A stretch of 64,000 nt of DNA from Schizochytrium sp. CCTCC M209059 (GCA_000818945.1 KN805372.1:1097401-1161400), one strand, 5' to 3'. Positions 49,413-59,739 are shown, counted from the first letter of the stretch. Notes: generated from the letters alone by a model not told the origin. A program made the numbers and translations.

Positions 49413-51364
49413 CGTGTTTGTGCTCGTGCGGGGGGTTGCTCTGCGTGAGGCAACGCAAGGCAAAGAAATGCAAGCCCAGGTTCGACCTCGAGCTTAAGCT
49501 CCGCGCTGCTCACGGTCGCGCCCACGATGGTGAAGACGCCTGTCGCCTCGTCGACGAGAGCGCCGACTGCTGCAGCAGGCTCAAAGGCAGGCTCAAAGGC
49601 ACGTCGCGCAGCCAGGGCCGGCCGGCGGGCCCCGTCTCCGCGCGCGAGCGAGGCGCGCGGCGCAGCTCGTGCGCAGCTCGTGCGCAGCTCGTGCGCAGCT
49701 CGTGCGCAGCTCGTGCGCAGCTGCTGCTTGTGCGTGGTTGGCGCACTTGGCGTCGCGGGATGCTTCCCGCGAGGCGCCCGGCGTGGCGAGGCGTGGCGAG
49801 GCGCGGCTTTGCGCGGCGCGGACGGCGGGCGGGCGGGCGGCGGCGGCCTCGGGCCCGCCTCGCGACGGTCCGCGGCGGCGCAGCTCGGACTCGGCTCGCG
49901 ATGCTCTTCTGAGCTGCGCGTGCTGCTGCGAGAGGCTGGGAATCGGGTGCTCCGGGGAGGGCGCTTTTTGGGGCCCCGGCAGCTGCAGCGGCGATAGCTC
50001 CGATAAGGAGGATAAGCCCGCGTCGTCACACCCATTTTCGGGGCTCGCGCCCGGATTTAGGGCCGAGAAGAAGACTTTCCGTCACGCGTGACGGCGACGC
50101 GCCGCAGCCGATGCTGATGCAAATGGGGTGAGTGAGATGCGCGAGGGAGGAGCGGGAGGGTGTGGGAGGATGTTGGCGTGGAAAGTGCGAATGGGAAATG
50201 GGAACGGAGATGATGATGTGATGAGGACCAGGATACCTTGTCGAGAGAAAAAGTCGTGGTGGGAATGACGTTTCTCAGTGATGACGAGGGGGTGGGTGTC
50301 ATCCTTTTTCTTTTTTGGTGCGTAAATGCGCGAGATGATGTGGTTGAGGTGCTTCAAATTTAAGATTTAGAAAAAGCGCTGCGGGCTTACTTTCATTTTG
50401 TATAGTTTTCGTTTAAAAGAGTTCGAGTTTCGTTCGACCGCCGAGTGCCTCCTGAAAGGGGAGAATTTCGCAGTAAGTTTGTCACATTGTCGTATTGCGA
50501 GAAATTGTAAAAGCGCTTTGGAACCTTGAGGAGCTACACTTGTTGATATCATACGCGACTGCTTTCATTGGCGGTAAGTTGAGGTCGGCATTGCCAATGG
50601 CATCTTTGTTAAAGTTAAGATGTTAGATCAAAGAAGACGGACCCAATCACACAACTTTGCTCTTTTGACCGCTTGAATGAATTGTAGAGAAGGAAGATTT
50701 TTTGGACCTCGATAAGCATATATCATAGCATTCTACGACCTACCCTTTTTTTCTTTTTCTTTTTTCTTGAGGACTTTTTTCTCTTCTTCTCCAAATTCAT
50801 CATGCGATTTCTGCGTTCGTGAAAGCACAGTATACGAAGCCAGAGTCTACTCCTACAACCGACGTCCGATGAATGACGAGTCTCGGCTACAGTGAGCTTT
50901 GTTCTTCTCTTTTGATGATTGATCTTGGCAGGCTTTGAAGTGGTGCAGAGTGATCCAAGATTTTCTTGCTCTGTTCGCAAACAATGTATTTACCATCGCG
51001 TGCGAAACGAAAGAGCGATTAGAGATTTTCTTCTTGATCTGGAGAGAGAGATCACGGAGGCCTCTCTCACACGACGAAACGCGCTCGCTCCGAGGCCTAC
51101 TTAAACCTCATCAAAATGATTTATCTCGATGGTCGGTTTCCCGTATTAGGCCTAGCCTAGTGAGGAATGATGATAATGACCTTGTCGCTGATTTGGCAAA
51201 GCGACAACCACCACCACTCGCGAAGGCGGAGAAGGACGTGCAAACGAAGATCGGCTGTGCGCGGACGCTGAGCGTATCGCAAGCTGGGGTGCACGGAGTC
51301 CAGCGAGCGCGAGGGCAGCGCAGCGGAGGGAAGCGGAGCAGCGCTCGCGGCGCAGGACACAGAG
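49413..51364. promoter_or_regulatory. Divergent region between PUS1-like and SPRY genes
   Basis: 1.95 kb between head-to-head starts. A GC-rich half with an 11-base minisatellite (49659-49722) lies near the PUS1-like gene, then an AT-richer half (50300-51000). A TAGGCCTAGCCTAG motif (51147-51160) sits about 210 bases before the SPRY ATG. No gene is supported. A small non-coding RNA cannot be excluded. Confidence 0.45.
49659..49722 (+). repeat. 11-bp minisatellite (GTGCGCAGCTC)n
   Basis: Almost six perfect tandem copies of an 11-base unit. It is the only unit longer than six bases in a perfect array here. It reads as a short Ser/Cys/Ala-containing peptide in all frames because 11 is not a multiple of three. 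Confidence 0.95.
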
Positions 51365-52360
51365 ATGTCGGCGTTCACGACGACCATGTCGTACTGGCTG
51401 GGCGAGGAGACGGGCCTCGTCAAGGCACGCGCCAACGAGGCGTGGGTGGAGACCAAGCCCAAGCAGTCGACGCGGATGAACGCCATGTGGAAGGAGGGCC
51501 GCGGACTTTCCCCCAGCCTGCCGGACGCGCAGTACTTTGAGTTTACCATTGCGGAGGCACCCGAGGGCGCGTCCATGCCCGTTTCCATTGGCCTTACCGA
51601 CGAAAAGAACTTTGGTGCCGGATGGAGCTTCAAGGGACTTTCTTACGGCGGTAACCTCAGCGACGGCAACAGTCTTCTGGCGCAGGGCTTTGGACCGTCG
51701 CTCAAGCAGGGCGACGTTGTCGGCCTCCGTGCCGAGATGGTCGAGCGCAAGAACAAACGCCACGATTTGGAGGTTTACATTTCCGTCAACGGCGAGGGCC
51801 TCGGCAAGGCCTTTTCGATCGACGAGTTCGAGGTCATCAACGTTGGCCCTTTGTTCCCGACCGTGGGCTTTAGCACGGGGCCGGCCAAGGTTGTTATCGA
51901 GCGCAAGTCTGCGCCTTCTGCCGAGGACCTGTCGCGCCCTTCTGCTTCCCAGACCCGCGAGTCTGTGCACGGCGCCTGGGTCGCGCCTGCGGCTAGCATC
52001 GTCGGCGAAGACACGGACGAGCTTCCGCCTGTTGTGATCAAGGTTGTTGCCAACGAGGCCAACATCGGCGTTCGGGCCAAGGTCGCCAACTCCATTTCCT
52101 CGGAGGTGTCCCTCGAGGCTCCGCACAAGTCTACAGGCTCCCCGGCCATCTCTACCAAGATGATGCCACCCCCCAAGGTTCTTGCTCTCGAGGAGCGCGT
52201 GGCCGAGGTTATCACTTCGATCCAGAACCTCGAGCTCGTCGATGGACAACTCAAGCTTTCTTATGGCGAGGGCGACTCGGTTCACTTTGAGCCCTACGAT
52301 GCCGCACACGACCCCATTTCTGCTGAGCAAATCAAGTGGATGCAGCGCACCGATCAGTAA
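51365..52360 (+). CDS. SPRY-domain protein with META/HslJ-like C-terminus
   Basis: 331 residues from ATG 51365. Residues about 50-185 form a SPRY/B30.2-type sandwich: YFEFTIAEAP, SIGLTDEKNF, WSFKGLSYGG, GDVVGLRAEM, LEVYISVNGEG and LFPTVGFS are its successive strands. Residues about 220-331 look like a META/HslJ-like domain with VIKVVANEANIGVRAKV, STKMMPPPKVLALEERV and a closing hydrophobic strand. The MMPPP motif followed by a helix is shared with META domains of protists. No signal peptide or membrane helix is visible. SPRY domains usually bind a partner protein, so this may be an adaptor. The biological role is not known. A perfect hairpin lies about 90 bases after the stop. Confidence 0.72.
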   Translation: MSAFTTTMSYWLGEETGLVKARANEAWVETKPKQSTRMNAMWKEGRGLSPSLPDAQYFEFTIAEAPEGASMPVSIGLTDEKNFGAGWSFKGLSYGGNLSDGNSLLAQGFGPSLKQGDVVGLRAEMVERKNKRHDLEVYISVNGEGLGKAFSIDEFEVINVGPLFPTVGFSTGPAKVVIERKSAPSAEDLSRPSASQTRESVHGAWVAPAASIVGEDTDELPPVVIKVVANEANIGVRAKVANSISSEVSLEAPHKSTGSPAISTKMMPPPKVLALEERVAEVITSIQNLELVDGQLKLSYGEGDSVHFEPYDAAHDPISAEQIKWMQRTDQ

Positions 52361-52743
52361 AAGCCAATCATTGACTTCGTTTTCCTTTTCCTTCTTTTAA
52401 TCTCTTGCTTTTCTTCCTTTTTGTTCTTCTTCTTCTTTCCATGGAAGGTCTCAATGCGCGAATACCCTGTACGCGCATTGAGCGCCTATTTCTCTTTTCA
52501 TTTTCCCCTTCTCGGCATCCTTTCTTCTCTTCTTTCCACGCTTCTTTCTGCGATTATATGTGCGCTTTCTAGGTCGTGATTGAGATTATAATGTGATGAT
52601 ATGGGTAGTGGATGTGAAAAGGTAAAAAGGTTGGTTCTAGGGCTCTGGTCTGCTGCTCCGCATTTTCTTAGATGTCCAGTAAAAGGCGGTATAACTTGTC
52701 GCTGCATCGCTTGCAGCATCGCTTGCAGGCGATCATTCCGTTT
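52361..52743. other. Convergent 3' intergenic region with a stem-loop
   Basis: 383 bases between the SPRY stop and the NELF-B/bromodomain stop. It is T-rich immediately after the SPRY gene, then the hairpin, then a mixed sequence. No gene. Confidence 0.6.
52450..52482 (+). terminator. Perfect 11-bp stem-loop after the SPRY gene
   Basis: CTCAATGCGCG at 52450-52460 pairs perfectly with CGCGCATTGAG at 52472-52482 around an 11-base loop. It is preceded by pyrimidine-rich sequence. It is a candidate 3'-UTR or 3'-end processing structure; function is inferred only from position. Confidence 0.5.
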
Positions 52744-55700
52744 TCACATTGGGCTCGTCTTGGACCGCTTGACACTTTCAAGGCCGCCCTCGACGGCCTG
52801 GTCCAACAATCTCTTGCGCGGAGGCGGTGATGATCCCGCAGCAGAATCTTCAGGAGACCCAGCTGCAAAGGGCGACGGCGCATACGGAGATGGCGATGGG
52901 GACACGAGCGGAGATGGCGAGGGCGAGGGCGAAGGCCCGGTTCCGCCCTCGTGCGCGCCAACAATTGGGGGCAAACCACACTGCGTGCGCAAGGTTGGCA
53001 TGCGTCGGAAAAGTTTTTCGTACTGGCGTCGAGCGCGCTCAAAGTCCGGCGCGCAGTAACGTTCATAAATGACGTCCTTGAGCTCGGGAGAAGCCATGAT
53101 CGTGTTTGGCTCAACGTCGTGGGCCTTGCCAGACAAGCTAATGAGCGCAGCACGCGCAAAACGAAGCACTTCAGCCTGCGAGAGCGTGTGCAAAGTGTAC
53201 TCAAGCGTGAGGAGCCGCGTCAAGTGCACGTGGGCCCATGCAGTCTTGCTCGAATCTGTAGTCGTTGGCGCGACGCGTAGCACCTCGGGCAAAAAGAGCG
53301 TCTCAATGGCCTGATTGAGGAAAGAGGCAGGTAGGGGTGCCTGGAGGCCCGATCCCGACACATGATGCGTGACAGCCCGCGCAGGAAACCCAGGCCGACT
53401 GTGTGGGGCCCCCTTTTGCCAGCTGGGCCCTGTTGCCGTATTTTGACGCTGCGACTGAATAAAAAACGCCGTGACCAGGGAATGCAAAAACGCAGGGTGC
53501 TCTGTGACGACAGCTCCTTGGTTTTGAATGAGATCAGCAATGGCTGGCAAGAGGGCTACGTCTCGATGGCAAATTCGTTGGCAGTAAAAGTAAAGTAATG
53601 CATTCCGCGTAATCCAATCTGACTTGATCGAGACACGCAGACATGGGTCCACAGGGCTCTTGCTAGCAGAAGAAGCGCTATTTTCAACACCCGCACTGCT
53701 CGAGCCTCCGCTTGCTGGTGCTGGCGCTGGTGCTGGTGCCCCAGTCCCGGCAGCGCCCCCCGCGGCCGCGGGGGAAGTCTTGTTATTCATTTCGACCGCT
53801 TCCGACATGAGCATGGCCAGCGCTGGGAGTGTCTTGCGTTCCGTATCAACATCGAGCGCCTTGACGACGACCTCGCGCCGATCCGCCTCGAGAACGAGTT
53901 CACGGGCAAACGACCCTGTTTGCAGGAGCCAGACAATGTTTCGGGTCGTTTCCGAGTCCCGAGGAAGCTGCTCGCGCTTGACCACATCCTCGCCCATGAG
54001 AAACCAGAGCAGACTTGTAAGCGCATTTACCGTGAAACCGCTGGCGAGGATCATGGCGGCATCGCTAATGGTGCGCCGAAGACGGCCTGAAGTTTCCACC
54101 TTGGCCAGAAGACCTTGAGTCTCGGATCGTTCTTTTGCCTTGCGTTCCATTTCGCGGCGCTCACGCTTGCGCTCCGCATCCTCTTCTGGCTCGCGCGCGG
54201 AAACGCCATTGGCTTGTCCGTTTGCGAGAGGATTTACACGCGATGAGTCCTCCTCCTTTTGCCCCTCTTGGGAAGTTTGGCCCTTTGTGTTCTCTGCTTC
54301 GGCTTTTTCCTTCTCCGCAAGACGTGCCTGCTCAAGCGCACGTTGCCGCATGAGGGCATTCTGATACTTTTGCGCGGCCGCATTCAAAAAGGGTTTGGCC
54401 TTCGTCTTCATGATACTCCGTGCGGCAATGGCGACCTTGTGCTTGGGGCCGTTAAAGGTGAGGGCATTGTCGGCGATCAGGTTGAGGTCAGCGCGCATAT
54501 CGTCGACGCTTTGGTACTCCTTGCGCCGGATCTTGTCTTCGATCGTCTGGAGGTCCATGGGGCGAGCGATCTTGGCTTCGTAGGCGAGTTTGAGAGCCGG
54601 ATATGTTTCGACGACAGGATAATGGAAGAGACGGTGACGATCAACATTGCGAATCTTCTTCCATGCTTCCAAGAGGACAGTGTTGAGGTCAATGGTCTTT
54701 TCAGGAGACGCAGATGCGGGTGCGGACGCAGGCGCAGCCTGAGGAGCGGGGGCGTTGGATCCGCCGGTTAGATCAGCGGCCCCCAATGGCGAGGCACGTG
54801 CGTGCGCCGTCCCAGACGATGGCTTAACGGGTCGGGGGCCAAGGCCACCCTTGCCATTGGCGAATAAAGCGTTGGCAGAGGAGTCAATGTCGGCCGTGGA
54901 TGCAAACGCTGAGGCAAGGCCCGGCTTGAGGTGACCTGAGATGAGTTTCATGATCTCGGCCACCACAGTCTTTTGAAGACGCGCCGTGTTCATGTCGAGC
55001 GCAGCGTGAGCCGCTTTGGAGCAAATGCCCTTGACGTAAGCGTCAAGGTGCCAAGCAAACTCGTGACAGGGCTCTGTGGCCAACACGCTTTGCGCCGATA
55101 TGTCGTGTAGGCCCATGAGCAGGTCTGCGCGCAGCGCGCAGAGTCGCAGGTTTCCAGAATCAGCAAAAAGCTCGCGGATTCGGTCCGCGAGAAAGCGGTA
55201 AAGCTTCGCCGATGTCCCAATGGCGCCAATAAGTTCTTGCAGCGGAGTGCTCTTTTGCCGTCGCTTGTGAGGCGGAGGAAAATTGATGTCGGGAAACATT
55301 TCATCGCACCACGTGGTGGCAGCCGAGTCGTGGACAAAGCGCTCGATAATGGGATCAACATGTGCAAGAAAGGTGTCCGGGTACTCCTCCCATAGGCTCT
55401 GGCGCGCATCCTTTGGAAGTTTTTCGAGAGCAGCCGTGTCGAGCTGGCTGAGCTGCTCGAGAATGTCGGGAGATGGCTCAGAAATAGCGCTAAGGATTCG
55501 TAGAGGCACCTCTTCGAGCGTAGGGTGCGAAAGCAGTGGGAGGGTCTCGGACAGGAGGGCCGCGAGCTGCGTCTTGGAAGAGGTGCGCACATGCGTCAAA
55601 AGTTTGGCCTTGAGGTTTTGGAAAAGGCCGCGTAGAAGCTCGTTCCTCCGCATGCCAAGAGACTCGAGCAGCCAGAGAACAGGCTCGCATCCTTGCAGGC

Positions 55701-55849
55701 CCGAGCCATGTCTCGTCTGTAGTTCATCTACAAACTGAAGCGGATCTGCTGTCTTGGAGAGTCCATGGCGGATAAAGTCTTGCGACAGCAGGAGACCGTC
55801 TTCCTGTGAAGTCGCTCCCTTTTCGACGCCCTCCGCACCCTCCGCGTCA

Positions 55850-55889
<40 letters not shown>

Positions 55890-55986
55890 AGTTGTTGTTC
55901 GTGAGCGCTGGGGCTCCCAAGGTCTCATTGGTATCACCCGCGCCAGGTCCGACGCTCGCCGAGCGACCGCTCGATGCGGCTGCCAT
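52744..55986 (-). CDS. NELF-B (COBRA1) homologue with an inserted bromodomain
   Basis: 1,080 residues from ATG 55986. After an Ala/Asn-rich N-terminus, residues about 85-320 follow NELF-B: LLESLGMRRNELLRGLF, KDARQSLWEEYPDTF, LQELIGAIGTSAKLYRFL, LRLCALRADLLMGLHD and EPCHEFAWHLDAYVKG. The NELF-B pattern resumes at about 625 with ISDAAMILASGFTVNALTSL and REQLPRDSETTRN. It continues through NALLYFYCQRICHRDVALLPAI and a late helical block, then a Ser/Pro tail. Between them, after an Ala/Pro linker, residues about 436-535 form a bromodomain with FHYPV, YEAKIARPMDLQTIEDKI, DMRADLNLIADNALTFNGP. The expected acetyl-lysine-contacting Asn is in FN of FNGP. A Lys/Glu/Arg coiled linker follows. NELF-B is the core of the complex that holds RNA polymerase II in promoter-proximal pause. 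This fusion would add acetyl-histone reading. Confidence 0.85.
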
Positions 55987-56439
55987 AGCCTGCCCCTGCG
56001 CGTCTACACCGCGCGCCTTCGGCTCGCTACGCCGCGCCGCGCGCAGGCCCAGCTGCTGTCAAAGCTATCGGATTACTATCTGCTTTGACTTGGGTTAATT
56101 TTCTCTTGTGCGGTCATTGATTTTCTTTTTTGGTCGTCTTGGGTTCACATCTCCATCAATCTCTGGGTGAGCACGTGTATTACTCCCGTGGTCCTGGGGC
56201 GAATTCTTTTGCGAGATCTTGCGTAAGAGCGAATATTGTATGCTACTTGCTGTTGTAAAGCGCCGCGCGCACCTAGTTGATGTAAATCAAGAATTGACGA
56301 AAGGAGTCCTTTCCTCGAGGCTTGACTCCCAAACGGCCGGCAATTCGAAAGTTCAGAATATACACGGACGGTATCGATTCTCTTGTTAACATCAACACAC
56401 ATATTTCAGAAGATTTAGAAGAGATAAAAACGAGACGAA
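55987..56439. other. Intergenic region upstream of NELF-B/bromodomain gene
   Basis: About 450 bases between the NELF-B ATG and the stop of the ROCO gene, both on the minus strand. It should hold the NELF-B gene promoter and the 3' end of the ROCO transcript. No repeats or genes seen. Confidence 0.55.
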
Positions 56440-59400
56440 CTAGACGTTCCTGATGCGTTCGATGAGCTCCTTGTAAAAGGCCTCTGCTAGGTAACGGCGA
56501 CGCTGGAAAGGCATGGACTCCTTCTCGTTGAAAAGATGTTTGGCCGAAGTCGGAGCCTCGGCAATATATGCGGAGAAAGGGGCAAAACCGATGCGGCTTG
56601 GGTCGCTCTCGTGCACAACTAGAATAGGCTTCTCCTCCTGTTTCGCCGTCTCCAGCTCCATTTTTACGGCGCCCTCGAACACCGTCTTGGAAAGGAAGAG
56701 CAAGTAACACTTGGACTTGCGAATGCCTCGCTTCATTGCATCCTCTGCGAGGTTGCCCTCGGTCTCCTGATCAACCCAGACACGAAGTCCACGATTGCGA
56801 AGCTTTTCTGCTATGAGATTACAAGCATCGCCTGCGTCAACTTGACGATGACTCAGAAAGACGTGGTACTCAAGCCCAGCAGCCAGCGGAATATTCGCCT
56901 GTTCTACCCTCCCAGTGTCCCGTTCATCTTCGATTAGCGAACCATCCTCGAAGAAGGGGTCAAAGACGGCGACAGACGCATTTCCTACCCCAACCAATGC
57001 GACTGTGGCAGCCGCTGCCTTGCGAGCGTCAACCAATTCCTCGTAATCGACGAGTGCGAAAGGGTCGTTGGGTGATTGCAAACGTAGTCGCCAGGGCAAG
57101 CCCTTGAAAACGGCGTCACGCGCTCCGAGGAACATGCTAATGAGTGTCTTGAGCGTGCTTGCCGGGGTTTCTGTCCCAGGAACCATGACGAGTCGAATCT
57201 GATCTCCTTCGTCTTCCAGCGCAAACTCCGACAAACCAAAACGAATGATAGCGTGCCGACTCGCAAGGCGCGGGGGATGACGAAGCACACCCGAATCGCC
57301 ACTGTGCTTGGCACAAAGCGAGAGAAGACGCGCAAAGACACCGTCCGGGAGAAAGAACTCGGAAAAATCCAGCACGCAGGTGAGCCCGCTCTGAACGCTT
57401 GCAATGTCTTGTTCGAGTTTGCGGTCCGTCGCGTTCTTGAGCAGACTGCTCACAAAGAAAAGCGTCTCGTCTTGGCGGCCCCTCGTCAGCGCCTCTTCTG
57501 GAAACGCCCAGTCTGACATCAGCATCGTCTCGTGCATAAATCCCCGCAGATAGTCGACTTCTTCGTCATTCCACAGAAACCTTAATAGACTGAGCGTGGC
57601 AATGCCGCGTTTGCGCAGCACCGCAAAGTCTTTCTTGAGACCAGCGTTCTGTAGTTCGCGATTGAATCGCATCTGTTTGACGTGAATCTTGTCCGCAATC
57701 ACGCGCGAAAGCTTGTCCAGGAGCCATTGCGGATTCAGGACGACCTTGTCGTGCAAGGTGTCTATTGCGCGGAGATGGACGAGCATGCCGAGCTCGTGGA
57801 AGAAGCTCAAGAGCTCGTCGGTCTGATCACCGGCGTGGTACTTGGTCGCGAGTTCTTGCGCTGTATCAAAAGGCACATAATCGCAGTCCAGCTTCAGCAG
57901 GTCGTCCAATACCTTGAGCCACCTCAAGGAGATCTTTTGCGAGACGGCCTCGAGCGACGATGCGCTATCTTCGACCGCAGTTCTCAATTCCGAGGCATGG
58001 CCTGGCTTGCGGCTCATGTTGTCAATGGGGAAAAAGCTCAGGCTTTCTGCAGAGTTCGTGACGACATTTTCGTTTTCGTCAACAGACAGATGCTTTTCGA
58101 GGATCTCCTCGACCTCGTTGACGTCAACTGACGCCTCGTCATAGTGTGTGCCCACCAGAATGATGGGTGCAGCTGGCGCATGCAGCTGGATCGACTTGAG
58201 CCAAAAGGAAAGGTACCCCACGGCTTCGTCTTGCTTGATGAGGAGTTCCTGCATGTCGAAGACGACCATGAAGACGCCGCCCTCGCGCGTGAGGAAAATG
58301 TGGTGCAGCGCGTAAAAGACCTCCTGGCCCGCATAGTCCCAGATCGTAAAGATGATCTTCTGGCCCGATACCGTCTTGCCGGCCATGTTCCTGATCTCTG
58401 CGATGTCGAAACGTCGCGCCACCTCGGCCTCGGGCACCAGCTCCACTTGCTCCTCTGCGACGAAGGGCTGCGCGGCAGAGGAACGTCGGCGTCCAAAGAC
58501 GACACTTGAAATGCCTTGGGAGACGCGCTTGGGCAGCGATTGTCTCTTCTTGCTTCTGGGTCGCTCCGCTTGCACGGCCATGCGCAGCGCCGCCACGCGT
58601 TGAACCTGGCGTTCAAACCCGCTGTCGAAGTCCTCTTCACGCCACGACTCTGCATCGGTGCGCTTGAGCTCGACGCCCACTGTCGAAATGTGCTCCTCCA
58701 CAGGCGGCATGCCCAGCAGCGAGCGCACCACGGACGTCTTGCCGGCGGCGCCCTGGCCGACGACCATGAGCTTGCAGCGGCCCAGCTCCGCGGGGTCCCC
58801 GTTCGCCAGCGCCGCCATGAGCGCCTCCTCCACCGCCGCAGAGGCCGCGGGCCCGCCGAGCACGTCCTCGACGGGCCGCACGGCCTCCGTGCCGTCCAGC
58901 ACGCGCGTCGAGGCGCCCGTCTCCGCGTCCCAGACGCGCACGCTCTGGTCCCAGGACCCGCTCACGATCGTGGAGCCCAGGAGAGAGACCGCGTTCACCT
59001 TGTCTGCGTGTCCGCGCAAGACGTGCAGCGCGACTCCGCTGCGCGCGTCCCAGAGCCTGACCGTGTCGTCGGAGGCCGCGCTCGCGACGCGGTCTCCCTC
59101 GAGCGCGACGGAGCGCACGTGCTCGGCGTGTCCTTCGAGGACGCGCACGAGCTCCATGGAGGGCACGGCGTAGACCCGCACCTTGTGGTCGCCGGACCCG
59201 GTCACCAGGCACCGCGCGTCAATCGCGACCGCGGTGACCTCGCCCGCCGCCTCCCTGAGCACGTGGCGCGTGCCGCCGCTGGCCCGGTCCAAGACGCGCA
59301 CGGTGTTGTCTTGCAAGCCGGCCACGAGCAGGTCCTCGTGGGCGGCGACGCTGTAGACCGGCGCCCCGGCGTCGATCTTCAAGGTCTCGCGGCCGCTGAT

Positions 59401-59739
59401 CTTGTCCCAGGCGCGCACGGTCTGGTCCTCGGACCCGGAGATGACCTCGTCGCCGTCGAAGACGACGCTTAAGACCAAGCCAACGTGGCCCTCCAGGGCG
59501 TGCAGGACGGAGGCGGCGGCCAGGTTGATCAAGAAGAGGCCGCCGGCGTCAGTCCCCAAGGCGGCCAGCTCGCCCTGCACGGCCACGGTGATGGCCTCCG
59601 TGTTGTTGGGCGTCTTCATCTCCAGGACGAGGGCGCCGTCCTTCTTGCTCCAGGCGCGCAAGTACTCGTCCAAGCTGGCAGCCAGCACGAGGTCGGCGGA
59701 CTGCGCGACGCCCCACACGGTTTCCTGGATGCGGCCCAT
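56440..59739 (-). CDS. WD40-Roc-COR-TIR protein
   Basis: 1,099 residues from ATG 59739 (the frame opens further on a GTG through leader repeats). Residues 1-285 form a seven-blade-type WD40 propeller with repeats such as VISGSEDQTVRAWD and IVSGSWDQSVRVWD. Residues about 322-570 are a Roc GTPase: P-loop GQGAAGKTS (328-336), switch II WDYAGQE (467-473) and THYD (531-534) in the base-specificity position, with a basic insertion between. A COR region spans about 600-930. Residues about 957-1055 form a TIR domain (YHVFLSHRQVDAGDACNLIAEKL...); Glu1028 in KMELE is the likely NADase-type glutamate. The layout is receptor-like: sensor propeller, GTPase switch, TIR effector. Cell-death or immune signalling is inferred from the TIR domain. 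No signal peptide is visible, so it is cytosolic. Confidence 0.88.
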   Translation of the reverse strand: MGRIQETVWGVAQSADLVLAASLDEYLRAWSKKDGALVLEMKTPNNTEAITVAVQGELAALGTDAGGLFLINLAAASVLHALEGHVGLVLSVVFDGDEVISGSEDQTVRAWDKISGRETLKIDAGAPVYSVAAHEDLLVAGLQDNTVRVLDRASGGTRHVLREAAGEVTAVAIDARCLVTGSGDHKVRVYAVPSMELVRVLEGHAEHVRSVALEGDRVASAASDDTVRLWDARSGVALHVLRGHADKVNAVSLLGSTIVSGSWDQSVRVWDAETGASTRVLDGTEAVRPVEDVLGGPAASAAVEEALMAALANGDPAELGRCKLMVVGQGAAGKTSVVRSLLGMPPVEEHISTVGVELKRTDAESWREEDFDSGFERQVQRVAALRMAVQAERPRSKKRQSLPKRVSQGISSVVFGRRRSSAAQPFVAEEQVELVPEAEVARRFDIAEIRNMAGKTVSGQKIIFTIWDYAGQEVFYALHHIFLTREGGVFMVVFDMQELLIKQDEAVGYLSFWLKSIQLHAPAAPIILVGTHYDEASVDVNEVEEILEKHLSVDENENVVTNSAESLSFFPIDNMSRKPGHASELRTAVEDSASSLEAVSQKISLRWLKVLDDLLKLDCDYVPFDTAQELATKYHAGDQTDELLSFFHELGMLVHLRAIDTLHDKVVLNPQWLLDKLSRVIADKIHVKQMRFNRELQNAGLKKDFAVLRKRGIATLSLLRFLWNDEEVDYLRGFMHETMLMSDWAFPEEALTRGRQDETLFFVSSLLKNATDRKLEQDIASVQSGLTCVLDFSEFFLPDGVFARLLSLCAKHSGDSGVLRHPPRLASRHAIIRFGLSEFALEDEGDQIRLVMVPGTETPASTLKTLISMFLGARDAVFKGLPWRLRLQSPNDPFALVDYEELVDARKAAAATVALVGVGNASVAVFDPFFEDGSLIEDERDTGRVEQANIPLAAGLEYHVFLSHRQVDAGDACNLIAEKLRNRGLRVWVDQETEGNLAEDAMKRGIRKSKCYLLFLSKTVFEGAVKMELETAKQEEKPILVVHESDPSRIGFAPFSAYIAEAPTSAKHLFNEKESMPFQRRRYLAEAFYKELIERIRNV

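Noticed and set aside
58516..59472. Plus-strand frame opposite the WD40-Roc region
   Set aside because: It is His/Arg/Ala-rich and antisense to a well-supported domain protein.
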